A stretch of DNA of 64,000 nt. Source: Desmodesmus armatus. Its lineage: Eukaryota > Chlorophyta > Chlorophyceae > Sphaeropleales > Scenedesmaceae. Made by a program: the position numbers and the translations under genes. Location: positions 124,001-188,000 of the forward strand of contig VIIQ02000015.1 in assembly GCA_007449985.2 (NCBI GenBank). The letters are read 5' to 3'. Below are positions 48,011 through 60,111 of this stretch, piece by piece. Every line of letters starts with the position of its first letter. Positions within the stretch are counted from its first letter, which is position 1. The notes under the pieces are model-generated. The model saw only the letters and a program-made list of their open reading frames with translations, was not told the DNA's origin and did not search any database.

Positions 48011-50467
48011 ATGTTGCAGCTCAGCAAGTCTCGCGTGCTGAGGCAATCAGCAGTGTCCTCACGCTCTGCTGTGGCGTTCAAGGTGAGCTGCAGCAGCGCA
48101 ATGGGCATCGGGCTGGTCCAAAGCAAGGCACCCATCACGCTCCAATCGCATCGGCCTGTTGCTCCCAATTCGCAGCCTGTCCGGGCTGTGAGCATCAAGG
48201 CAGCTACCGAGGATGTAGAGGTTGCGAACAACGGCGCAGTTGGCGCCTCTGCCGCAGCAAACATGCTGGATTTTGAAGAGTTGTCGGACATCGTCAGGTC
48301 AGGGCGAGGATCGACACAGCAGGGCTGCACCTTCTTTTCCATCATCACCTGTTGATTTATGAAAGCAATTGACAGCATGCCCTGCGGTGATCTGGGCATA
48401 TCAGCACCTAACGCCAGCAGCAGCACTGTAACAGCTGCAGCAGATGGACTATCAGGCAGCAGGCCAGGTCACCCTGAGGCCCGTTTCAGGGCTTCTGGTC
48501 AGAACTTCAACAGCTCAGCGGGGCCCAACCATCAGCAGCTGCAGCAGCAAGGGGTGATCTTTCGCAAACCCACTGCAGCAGGGTGACGCAGCAGCATTCC
48601 TGTTTTTCTTGGCCACTGCAGGATGGTCAACGAGACAGACATCGTTGAGCTTGAGCTGAAGAGCAAGCGCTTCAGCTTGTCCCTCAAGAAGAAGGCAGCG
48701 CTGCAGGCTGCTGAGCCCATCATCCAGGTGAACAGCCTCGTGCACAGCAGCAGCACTGGACCAAAGTCGTTCAGCCCCATGTAACACGCCCGCGATCTGT
48801 ATGCATTGCAGTGCATTTTGTCTCGTCTTTTCATGCATGTGAAGTATCGCCATCCTGCCAACAAGTAATGTAGCTGTTGCCAACTCTCCAAGCCTCATTG
48901 TTTGCCTGCTGTGACTCTGCCTGCTGTGCTGGATGTGTTCCATGTGTGATGTGTGATTATGTGAGTGCAGATGGTGCAGGCAGCAGCTCCCATGGCAGCA
49001 GCAGCCCCAGCTCCTGCAGCCCCCGCAGCAGCACCAGCACCAGCAGCAGCACCAGCCCCTGCCCCCAAGGCAGCAGCACCACCAAAGGTGGAGGGTGTGG
49101 AGATTGCCAGCCCCATGTCTGGTACCATGTACAGGTGAGGTGGATTGTTGTTGTTTATATTGCATTTTTGTTTGTTAGTTTTGTGTTGCGTGTATGCTTA
49201 TGTTAGTTGGGAGAGCAGCCCCATGGGGGAGCAGCCTCATGAGGGAGCAGCCTCATGGGGGAGCAGCCTCACGGGGTTTCTTGTTTGTGTTTGCTTGTTT
49301 GAGGGGGGGGGGGGGGGCGCACCCGCTTGTTCGGAACTGTGTACATGCGAGGGCTGTGAAGCACGGGAGGGGAGGGGGCAGAGGGGGAGGGGGCTGTGAA
49401 TGCTTTGTATAATGTACATTTGGGCCAGTTCAGCATGTCCCCACTGGCTGCTCACACTTGATGCAAATTGCATATCAGGCCAGAATGGCTCACCACGAGG
49501 CCACGGTCCTGGCATGTGCCATGTGTGCTGATACAGCAGCCAAAGCAAATGCAGGCGACTGTTTCAGACACCATCTGCTTGCATTCAATGCGAGTTGCTA
49601 CATGGTTGGGCAAGAGGGTCTGGGCAGATGTGAAAGGCGCAGCAGGGAGGGTGCGGCTGCAGGCACAAGGTGTACCATACGAAACACAAAGGGGGCAGGG
49701 GGCCTGCGGGTGTATCAGACGGGAGTGAGGGAGTGCACCTGCTGCTGGTGTCGGTGTGAGCGCAAACAGTGTTCAGATGCATGTGCTGGCTGCAATTTTA
49801 GTTGCCGTGCCTTCATGCTAGGGGTTTGGGGGACAAGAGGGCCAGCAGCCCCTGGGAGGGGGACAGTGTGTGCTAGAGGTTTCCCTCTAGCGGCAGGCAG
49901 AATGGCGCGGAAGGCAGAATGTTGGCTGCCTCACCCGCGCTTGTTGTTTGCACACTGCTACATTTTGCTCTTGAATCATGTTGTGCCTCTGCCCCCTGCA
50001 GGTGCCCAGCCCCCAACGAGCCTCCCTTTGTGAAGGAGGGTGACCGTGTGAAGAAGGGCCAGACCGTGTGTATCATTGAGGCAATGAAGCTCATGAACGA
50101 GATCGAGGTAAGGGCCTGACACGGTGCCAAATGGCATGGGCTCACAATGGAAGTGGGTCCAGGGTTAGGCTGGTGACGTAGTGGCGGTGCCAGCATTCAC
50201 AGCAGTGGCAGTTGGAGCGCCACCTTCGTCGAAGGGTGTGTGTGTGGGGCCCCTGCGTGTGTGGCTCACGCACACCGTTGTGGCGATGTGTACATCAACA
50301 GCACATCAGCTTGACATCCTGACATGTACTGCTGCTGCTGCTGCTGCCGTTGCTGCTGCTGTGTTGTGTTGCAGGCTGAGGTCAGCGGCACAGTTGTGTC
50401 AGTCTTGGTCGAGAACGGCCAGCCAGTCGCCCCCGGCCAGACCCTCCTGATCATCAAGCAGGACTAA
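48011..50467 (+). CDS. Biotin carboxyl carrier protein of plastid acetyl-CoA carboxylase
   Basis: Exons 48011-48297, 48622-48727, 48971-49134, 50002-50107 and 50375-50467 join in phase to 251 residues. A Ser/Arg/Val-rich N terminus ([18 protein letters not shown]) looks like a chloroplast transit peptide. Then come the conserved [20 protein letters not shown] segment, a long Ala/Pro linker and the biotinyl domain: [26 protein letters not shown], and [10 protein letters not shown] with the biotinylated lysine, ending [13 protein letters not shown]. It carries the carboxyl group between biotin carboxylase and carboxyltransferase in the first step of plastid fatty acid synthesis. Equivalent to AccB. 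Confidence 0.95.
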
Positions 50468-51656
50468 AAGCCATAATCAAAGCTCAAAACACCGTTTTGT
50501 TCAGCGTTTGAGCCTCAATCACCACCTTGACTGGCACCATCTGCTTGGAACAGCCGAGGTTGTGAAGCAGGTTGGGTTTAAGCCCAGGCTGCTGCAGAGT
50601 TGCATGGATGCAGACCGGGCAGATGTGCCCTGGCAGGGCTGGCAGTTGGGTTGCTGCTGTATGTAGGGGCTGGTGGCATAGAGTTGCGTACTTTTGGGCT
50701 GTATGTGGCTGGCTGACCACGTGCCGGGTCTTGCCAGGGTGTCTGTGTGAAGTGCTGTGAGGCTTTTGAGCATGCTTGAGCTGACATGGGGACCTGCACT
50801 ATGTTTCTTTGTTGTTGCTGGTGTCAGTTGCTGGGGTCTGTATCCTTGGGCCAAACAGTGCGCGTCAGGGCGATGGTTGTCTGTTGACAGCGGGGACGAG
50901 CCAACAGCAAGGCTCTGCTGCTGCTATTTGTACATGTGGACAGCAATGCAAGGCCGTGGTCGCCGCCGGTGTGCCCTGCAGACCTCATCTCTGCTTTGAG
51001 ACTCTTGTGTAGTGAGCAGGGTGCGAATTATGTGCATTGGAGGACGGCCCACTTCCGTGGGATGTGCAGATGGTATCACTGCTACCATATGGTATGGGGT
51101 GTGCTTGTATTGCACGCTCTTGGCATGGTTGAAAGCCCATGTTGTGCCTCAGGGTGGGGAGGGAGCATTGTGTTAGTAGTAGTGGTTTGGTGAGGGTACT
51201 TGTGTCTCATCTGGGTGGTGTCCATGCGCATTGGGACATGTAAGGTATATGAAGAGCTCTTTGATGAAGGAACGGTACTTGAACCAGGTATCCCCCCGTT
51301 TGACACACACTGAGATTGACAGCACCTCATGACCCCTTGCAGTGACCCCCTAGCAGTGAGATTTGGTGACTGATGATGCCAACCAAAGGCCACACAATAC
51401 CAGGGACGTTGTGTTGACATGCAATCCCTATAGATGCGCTTCTGCCCATAACTCTGCCACTATCTTTGCCAGCCTGTATTACTGATCACAGGCAGCATTA
51501 GTCATCACAGGCTGCAGACAGAACACAAGCAGCGTCTCGTTAGTGGAAAGAGAAAAAGTTTGACAAGCAATCAAACCACAAGAAACTATTGCGGCCTTGG
51601 ACGTCATGCTTCTCATGATGCCGTGAGTAGCTACTGTACAACTGCTGATTCACTGG
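50468..51656. other. Intergenic region, no gene recognised
   Basis: Between BCCP and the receptor-like kinase gene. No splice-consistent coding region or repeat family seen. Confidence 0.4.
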
Positions 51657-54600
51657 ATGGCAGAAGCTGGAGCAATGCAGGGCTTTTCAAACATCTCGCA
51701 TCATATGATGATATCATTGCGCTGGCTGTATCGGGACAGCCTGTTTCTGGTTTCACTGCTGCTGCTGGTGCAGCAAGTGGACAGCTTGCCAGAGACAGCT
51801 TATCTTGTTGGGTCCATGCAGCAGTCTTTTGAACCCTCGAATAGCAGCTTCAACAGCTTGAAAGGCATCTTTTCCTCTCCGCCTGACTATAAGACCATTG
51901 TCTTGACAGAAGACTATACAGTGCCGGGAGAGTTTGCTTCCGACCCTGTCAGGCTGTCCCATGACCTGCTCATCACGTCATCCCCTGGAGAGTTTAAGCA
52001 GCTGACATTTTCATTCCTGGTGAGTCACTAGAGCATCAGCAGGACACAGCACGCTCACTTGCTAGCCGACAGAGCCCAGCCACAGGCGGTTGCCAGCTCT
52101 TCACACAGTCGCCATCTGCCTTGTGGCTTGTACGTCTGCTGGTGGCTTGTACGTCTGCTGGTGATGATACAGCCCTGACCAGCGCTCGATTTGAGTAGGT
52201 TGTGCCCTTGTGCCCCTGCACATGCCAAACTCAGAGCAGCGCTGCTCCCTGAGGTCTTCACCCTTCACAGGCACTGCCCCCCTGCTGTTGCTCCTGCTGC
52301 CTGCTGCCCTCCGTGCCGCTTCTACAGAGTAATGCGGTGCTGCTGAATGATTTCACTGTCACACTCCGTGAGATCATTGTCAATCAGGCGCGCAAGACTG
52401 GGCAGTCTGTGCCATTCTTTTCAGGTGCGTTACAGCAGCAGCGCCACAGCAGCAGCGCCACTCTGACGAGGCGCCCAGCACATCCTGCATGTGTTGACTG
52501 GGCAAGCTGGGACCGTCCGCTAGGCAGCGGCTCCTGGCATGCAGCCTGTGTTATGCCCATCACCCAGCCCCAGCGCGGTGCTACTGTGCATGCAGCACAG
52601 TACTAGTGCGCAGGACACTTGGGCGGCCGCAAGAAACACGCAACAGTGTCGCCCCCATCAGCACACCGTCGCCGCCAGCACGAACATTCAAACCCTCACA
52701 TTTTATCTGTTCGCCTGTTGTTGTGGACGCTGCCATGCGGCCCTTGGTGTTCTGCTGTCCTGCGCAGGCGAGGGTGTGCTGAGGATAGAAGACTCAGTAC
52801 GGCAGCGCATCGCGTGCCCGCCAACTGTCAACACAACTGTCACCACCCTCACAAGCAGCACCCGGCCTCCTGGCTTTCCAGGCACGCAGCAAGCCCGCCT
52901 GATTGACTATTGGTTCAGAGGCAAGCTGTACCCAGACTCGGTGCAGATGCAGGATGTTGTGGTGTTTGTGAGCCCAGGAGATGTGGAGGATGCTGCTTAC
53001 TATGCAGGTGGGTACTGTGACTGCTGTTGCTGTTGCTGTACTTCAGATAAGCGCACAGCATGTTGATGGGTTCCTGGCGTGTGTTTTTTTACCAGGGGGC
53101 CCTGTCCTTTTGTGTACCAGGTCGGCTGTACTCCCACCTGCTTGCCCTGTTGGCTGCACCCCAAGACAAATCAGCTGCATGATGGTGTGTAGCTGCTGTG
53201 CTTTGGTTGGGAGTGGGGTGAGGGTGCTGCAAGAAAAGGTGCTGCACCAGCTCCTTCCTCTCTGTGAGCCATTGGGCTGGAGTGGTGCTGCACACGGGTT
53301 TCCTTGCAGCGACTGCTCTGCCTCTTGTGTGTCTCGTCCTCCGTGCAGGCTACAGTGTTGTGCAGAACAATGTCACGCGCGTGTGCGGCGTGTACGTCGC
53401 AGCCGGGTGCAAGGACCAATGCCTGCTGCAGACAGTGGATGATATCCTTGCAGCTGGTGCTGGCGTGGATGCTGGCAAGCAGCGGCAGCTGGTGGCCGTG
53501 GTGGTGCCTGCAGTTGTGGTACCGACAGGTGCATGCTGGGGGGACCTGATGCAGCAGTCAAAGCTGGGTTGAAGGAGATGCAGTCCAGCTGCTGCCTGTT
53601 TGCAGCTGTTACAGCAGATGGGGCATGTCCGGTTGAGCTGCTGCAGCTTCTTTATGGGGTGCAGCTGCAGCTGTGCGAGCTTAGTGAACACACCCATTGC
53701 CGAAACAGGCTGCACAGTAGCAGGATGTGGTCAGCGAAACGGCAGTTCTGCAAATGCATCAGGTGTGGGTCGCACAACCTTGAACCTCGACTGCCTTGCC
53801 TGGCAGAGCATGGTCAGCGACCCACCTTCAAAAGCACTCCCTCTGACGTCAGCCCTGCCCTGACCTCGCCCTGTGTCGCCCTGTGTTTGCAGTCGCCCTG
53901 CTGCTGGCAGCACTTGGAGCCTACCTCTGGCATCACAAATCCAAAGCAGCGCGGGAGGCGGCTCTCCTGCAGCAGCAGGAGGCTGCGGCACAGGACAAAC
54001 TGATCGCGCAGCTGGAGGAAGGGTCTGGAGGGGACTCGGCGCCAGATGCCGCTGCCCGCGGCTTAGGGCCGGGCGGCAGGCGGCCGTCCCATCGGGCTGG
54101 GAAGGCAGGCGGCTTGCTGGGGGGCCCGCTGGACATGTGAGCGTGCTGGCGCCATGGGTTGTTATGCCGTTTTGAACCAAAGAGCGCGGGGTTGTGTACT
54201 GGGGTTGAGCTTGTAAAGACAGAGGGCAGCAGTGGCAGTCAGCAACATGGCTACTTTGCTGGCGCGGCATCAGGACGTTGCTGACGGACGGTGATTGTGG
54301 AAGTCATTGCAAGTTGTAGGCAGCGACTCCCTCAATCACTGTGTGGCAGCAACGTCATGATGCCGCACCAGCAAAGGCAGCTGAGAACCGGATGCTCAAT
54401 CCCAGGCAAAGACATGAACGTGGGTTCTTATGCTTTTTCTAGCAGAGGGCGGGGTTGTGCAGTGGGGATGTGCTTGTTGTCACAGAAGGCAGGAGTGGCA
54501 GTCAGCAAGGTGGCTACTTTGCTGGTGCGGCATCAGGGCGTCGCTGATGGGCGGTGATCATACAAGGTGTTGGCTCTTGCAGCCAGTGACTTGTATGATC

Positions 54601-57600
54601 ACTGCCTATCAGCAACGTCCTGATGCCGCGCCAGCAAAGGCAGCTGCCGTCCCATCGGACTGGGAAGGGCAGGTGGTCTGCTGGGGGGCCTGCTGGACAT
54701 GTGAGTGTGCCGGCGCCGTTGGGTGTGATGCTTTTTCTGACAGAGCAGGGGGTGGTGCACTGGCGTTGTGCTTGTAATGACAGAGGGCAGCAGTGGCAGT
54801 CAGCACCATCGCTACTTTGCTGGCGCGGCATCAGGACGTTGCTGACGGACGGTGATTTAGAAAGTCGTTCCCTCTTGCAGCGAGCGACTTCCTCAACCAC
54901 TGCCTATCAGCAACGTCCTGATGCCGCGCCAGCAAAGGCAGCTGCCGTCCCATCGGACTGGGAAGGCAGGTGGCCTACTGGGGGGGCCGCTGGACATGTG
55001 AGTGTGCCGGCGGCATGGGTGTTGTGCTTTGTTAATCACAGCGTACGAAGTTGTGCTGTGGGGTTGTGCTGGTTTTCACAGAGGGCAGGAGTGGCAGTCA
55101 GCAACATGGCTACTCTGGTGGCACGGCATCAGGACGTCGCTGATGGACATGGATCCAGAAACTCGTTGGTGATGCCAGCGAGCGATTTTTTGAATCATCG
55201 TTTGTCAGCAACGTCTTGATGCCGTGCCAGCAAAGGCAGCTGCGAAACTGGCGCTCACTCCCAGGCAAAGACATCCGCGTGCATCACAACCGCTACGATA
55301 CCCTGCACCTCTTGGGTTGCTTCGGCAAGTGTCACAATGTGGTCGGCTGTGGGTGTTGCCCTTTCTCCAACAGAGTGTGGGGTTTTGAGCTGGGGTTTTG
55401 CACTGGGGCTGTGCTTGTCGTCACGGGGGGCAGCAGTGGCAGTCAGCACCATGGCTACTTTGCTGGCGCGGCATCAGGACGTTGCTGATGGACGGTGATT
55501 AAAGAAGCCACTACGACATGCAGGCAGCGACTTCCTGAATCACCGTGTGTCAGCAACGTCCTGATGCCGTGCCAGCAAAGGCAGCTGAGAACCGGATGCT
55601 CACTGCCAGGCTTGGATACGTGCGCGCATCGCAATCGCCATGATACCCTGCACCTCTCTACTGATCCGTTGCGCCAGCAGGCGGTGCAGGTGTGGTCGGT
55701 ATGGTGGCGTGATGCTGCAGTAATGAGTGCCAGTCCAGCGCGCACGTTGTCGCTGTCTGTATATCTAAGGGGTGAATCCCAGTTTACAGCTGCATCCCAC
55801 CCACTTAACGAGCTGTGCTGTGGTGTGCTGTGTGCTCGTCGTGTTGTGCAGGGGTGCTGTTGGTGCCATAGAGGAGGTGACAGTGGGCCCCATCACTGAA
55901 GCAGGGATGCTCAGGGGTTGGCACCTCATGGCCTGTCACACAGCACCGGAGTTTCCTGAGGCCAGTGCCAACGATGCTATCAGCCTGGGGGTCCTGCTGG
56001 GAGCAGGAAGCTTCGGTAAGTCCGACTCATCACCTTTCGCTCTGCTCCGCGCCCCCCCCCTCCCCCTCCCCACCTTACCCCTCCCCCAACACCCCTGCTC
56101 TGCTGGTAAGGGGGTTGGGGAGTTGGGAGGCACAGCACCTATCACCAAAGCACAACCTGCTATCAGCCTGGGGGTCCTGCTGGGAGCAGGAAGCTTTGGT
56201 AAGCATGCCTCTCCACCTTGTGCTCTGCTCCGCCAGGGTCAGGGGTTTTGGGGGGTTGGGGGCATCGTTCGCCCCCACAGAGGCACAACTTGCCAGATTG
56301 CATTCGAGACCAGGGTGGCGGCATGGCATCTGATGCAGGGTTCTGCTTGTTGCTTGGGGTTATTGAAAAGAAAAGAAGTGTGCCTGGATGTTGCCCTAGA
56401 GCTGAGATTTTCAATGTTGGGGCTGTTTGGGGTTTGTGAGGTCACTAGTGCGCCCATATGGCACATCCGGGTTTGACGTTCCGGGGCGCAGGGTGGTGTT
56501 TCATATCTGACAATCTGTGGCTTTCCCTGAAGGTGCCCCCAACTGCTCAGCTTGCTTACACGTGCCGTCGCAAACCCGAGCTCCGTACCACACACGCACC
56601 AGCTGTGTATCAAGTGGCTGCAACTGTGCTGCCTGCCAGCGCAATGGCAGCAACTTTGCAGCATCACACATGTGAGGACTTGCATCTGCGCTGTCTGTTG
56701 TGTGCAGGGCGCGTGTACCGAGGCCGCTGGAGGGGCATGGATGTGGCCGTGAAGGTCCTGCATCACGATGCACAAACTGCAGCATCGGTGGCAAACGAAG
56801 TGGACCTGGTCATGTCCTTCAGGTGCGCAGCGTCGGTGCTGAGTCACCACTTGATGCTGCTTATGTGGGGGATGGCGGTTTCGAGCTTTGTGGTGTTGTA
56901 CTGTGACGAGTTTGACAGACGGCGGGTTTTTGATGCAGTGCACCTGGTGTGCCGAAGGCCTCGTCAGGGTGCTCTGTGCTGCCGCCTAGTTGCGTGTGCT
57001 GATCATGTTGCAGGTTTGTTTTGCCGATACTTGTCACGCAAGAGTGTTTACAGATGCATGCCATGCCTGCCTATTCCTCACATTGTGCCATTCTGTGCTG
57101 GTGCTGTGCTGTGCTGTGCTGTGCTGTGATGTGATGTGTTGTATGCAGGCATCCCAACATCACCACTGCCTTCCACTTCCTCACGTGGAACTACGCGCAC
57201 GACAGCGGGAACGCCAATGCCTCTGGCTCCAACGCCGCCCGCTCCACACCCGACCTTGCAACGGCAGCAGCAGCGGAAGCAGGCGCGGCAGGCATAGCCG
57301 CTGCCGCGGCTGCTGCAGCAGCAGCATATGGGTCAGGATCTGCAGCAGGGCCGTCCACCCCCAGTATGAACACTCAGGCAGCGCTGCACAGGGCTGATCA
57401 CACAGGCAGCGGAGAGCAGGGGGTGCCGGGAGAGGTCAGCGGCCTTCTGCACACATCTGCCCTTGCAGTGATTCACTCACAGAGTATCAGCAACAGCAAC
57501 GGCTCTGGTCTGAAGGTGAGCAGTGCTGGTGGCAGTAGCTTACCTGCAAGCTCGCTGCGCATACAGGACTTCTCTACCTCAGCAGCTGGAGAATCTGCAC

Positions 57601-60054
57601 TTGCGCCTGCGCCTGCCCCGGCCGCAGCGTCGAGTGGCGAACCGGCGGGGTTGGAATCAGCGCTGGGCGGCTTCAGCAGCAGCAGCAGCAACGTTGGCAG
57701 CGGGCAGCTGGCGGGCGAATCCCGCAGCAAGCTGCAGCTGGGTCACGTGCCCAATACCCCTAGCTGGACGCTATTGCATCACTTGGACTTGCCGCAACGG
57801 CCACACAGCAACGCAACAGCAGCTCTTCCAGGTGTGCAGCAGGCGCCGGCAGCGGTCGACAGCGGCACAGTGCTCAGCAGCTCTCCGCCATCCGTTGGGC
57901 TCAGCACAGGCGGCGCCAACGCAGGTGCCTTGGAACAGGCGGCTGCACCAGCGGGGGCGCTGTCGCCGGGTGACGGGGTTGTAGCAGCCGGGGCACTGCC
58001 GGCGCATCAGGTCGCTGTAGCAGCGAGGGCCCTGTCACCGGACCCAGCTAGTAGCCACGGCAGTTGGGCTCCTTGCAGGCTGATGCCTGTCTGGGGGGGT
58101 GGGGTCAGCAGCCCTGGGGGTCTTGAGCCTGGGTGGAGCAACAGCACCGCCGCCGCTGCAGCTCTTGGCATCAGCAGCCGAAGCTTTGGAGGGTCACACC
58201 CCGGCAGTGCAAAGGTCGACCATGCGGGTGTGCATGACCAGCAGCAGCAGGTGCCGGGGGTGCGAGCTGCATCCAGCAGCACTGGCACGCAGCAGCAGCA
58301 GCAGGAGCCGCAGCACCCCGTGCAGCAGGAGTTTGTGCCGATGGTGCCGGTCAATGTGGTGCAGCCAAGCAGCCAGGGGGTAGCGCAGCAGGGCCACCCG
58401 CAGCAGCTGCAGCGGTACGTGCCGCTTGTTGCTGCACAGCAGCAGCGCGGCCACGACGCGTGCTCCAGCAGCCCTAGCGCGCAGCTGTCAAACGGGCCCC
58501 AGTCAGGCCAGCGCGATCCTCAGCAGCAGCTGACGCGTACGGCAGGCCGGTTCGACACTGGCAGCGGCGGCAGCAGCTACATCGGCCGGACCAAGGCGAG
58601 ATCAGGGGAGGCGCAGACGTGGCTGATTTTGGAGTATGTAAGTCCATCATTGTTTTTTGGGGTGCTGGCCCGCTCAGCTGGGCTTTGGACTTCTTATAGG
58701 CCGGTAGATCTGCTGTAAGGGCTTGCTGACTAAATCTCTGAAGCGGGCTACTCACATTTTCTAATTGTCATTGGCCCGCTGGACCTGTTGCTAACAACAA
58801 CACAACAACAATGTCTGATGCCGCTGTGACGTTTGATGCCACTCTGTGACTGGCGTGATGTGTGTTTGTTGTTTGCTGTCCTGCAGTGTGATGGTGGCAC
58901 GTTGCTGGACCTGATGCAGGAGGGCATGCTGCACAGCGTCGACACGGGGCAGCCAAATCTGGTGCGTCAGCAGGCCTCTATCTGTGCAGCATGCTGCTGC
59001 AGTGCTGCTGATAGCGGACCCCCCTCGCTCTTGTGTGCTTGTTGCTGGTGATTTGCATTGTTGTCGTTCTGCGGCCGATCCCAGAGCACTCAAGACTTTG
59101 TCATGCTTGGTGCTGCTTCTTGACAAGTTCGCTTGGTGCGCACGCATGACTAGCAGTCATGAGACACAGTGCTTCATGAGGTCGCAATGGTGGGGAGAAA
59201 GCTCCAGCAGTATCATGCAGGCATGCAGGGTGGGACTCTGCAGCCTCAGTCAGTACACAGACATGAACCACTGTGGTGTTGCCCTGACCCGCCCTGCCTT
59301 GTCTTGCCCCTCCTGCCTGTGTGACCTGCATGCCTGCAGGCGCATGTGCTGACTTTGTTGGCGGATGTCGCTGCTGGAATGAACTACCTCCACCTGCGCA
59401 ACTGCGTGCATGGGGATCTCAAGCCAGCTAACGTGCTGCTATGCAAGCAGCAGGGCGCTCCGTTTGGTCATGTGGCCAAAGTCAGCGACTTCGGTCTCAG
59501 CAAGTGAGTGTGCTGTGCTGTGCTGGGCTGGGCGATGGTTGCTAGGCTTGCGCGTTTTTACGGCGAGCTGGGCGGTGGTTGCTAGGCTCGCGCGTTTTTA
59601 CGACGAGCTATGTCCGTGAGCAGGATGGGTGCGTTGCGGCCAACATCCAGTGATGGCGGACTGCAGACAATTTGGCGCCCAGTAGCAAGCCTGTCGCCTT
59701 ACCAAAAAAAAACACTTGGGATGGTGGCAATTGTGGGCAAAGTTTCTGGCAAAGGTGGTTTGGTCAAGCTGTGGGCGGGCCTTGCGCAAGCCTTGAGCAC
59801 TTAGTTACGTGTGCTTCACTCTGTTCCTCTGTGCTGCCCTGCACTCCCCTTCCTCCAGGTCCTTGACAGCAGGTCAGTCGCACCGCAGCACGCGCACGCT
59901 GGGCACTTTCAACCGCGCCCCACCCGAGCTGCTTCGGCTGGGCCGTTTGAGCCCCTCCTGCGACGTGTACGCCTACGGGGTCATGGTTTGGGAGCTGTTT
60001 GCAGGCCAGGTGGCTTTTTCTGGTGAGTGAGGCGGAGCCACTGCTCGTTCTCTC

Positions 60055-60111
<57 letters not shown>

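Noticed and set aside
49302..49317. Long G run as a regulatory G-quadruplex
   Set aside because: Homopolymer G/C runs occur at several places here (11469, 16549, 20218, 49302) in introns or spacers, and nothing links them to function; they may also be length-inaccurate.
53883..54140. Kinase gene ending at a stop near 54138 as a separate membrane protein
   Set aside because: The sequence after about 54023 belongs to the tandem repeat found again at 54650 and 54948, and joining 54022 to 55852 restores frame into a full kinase domain.
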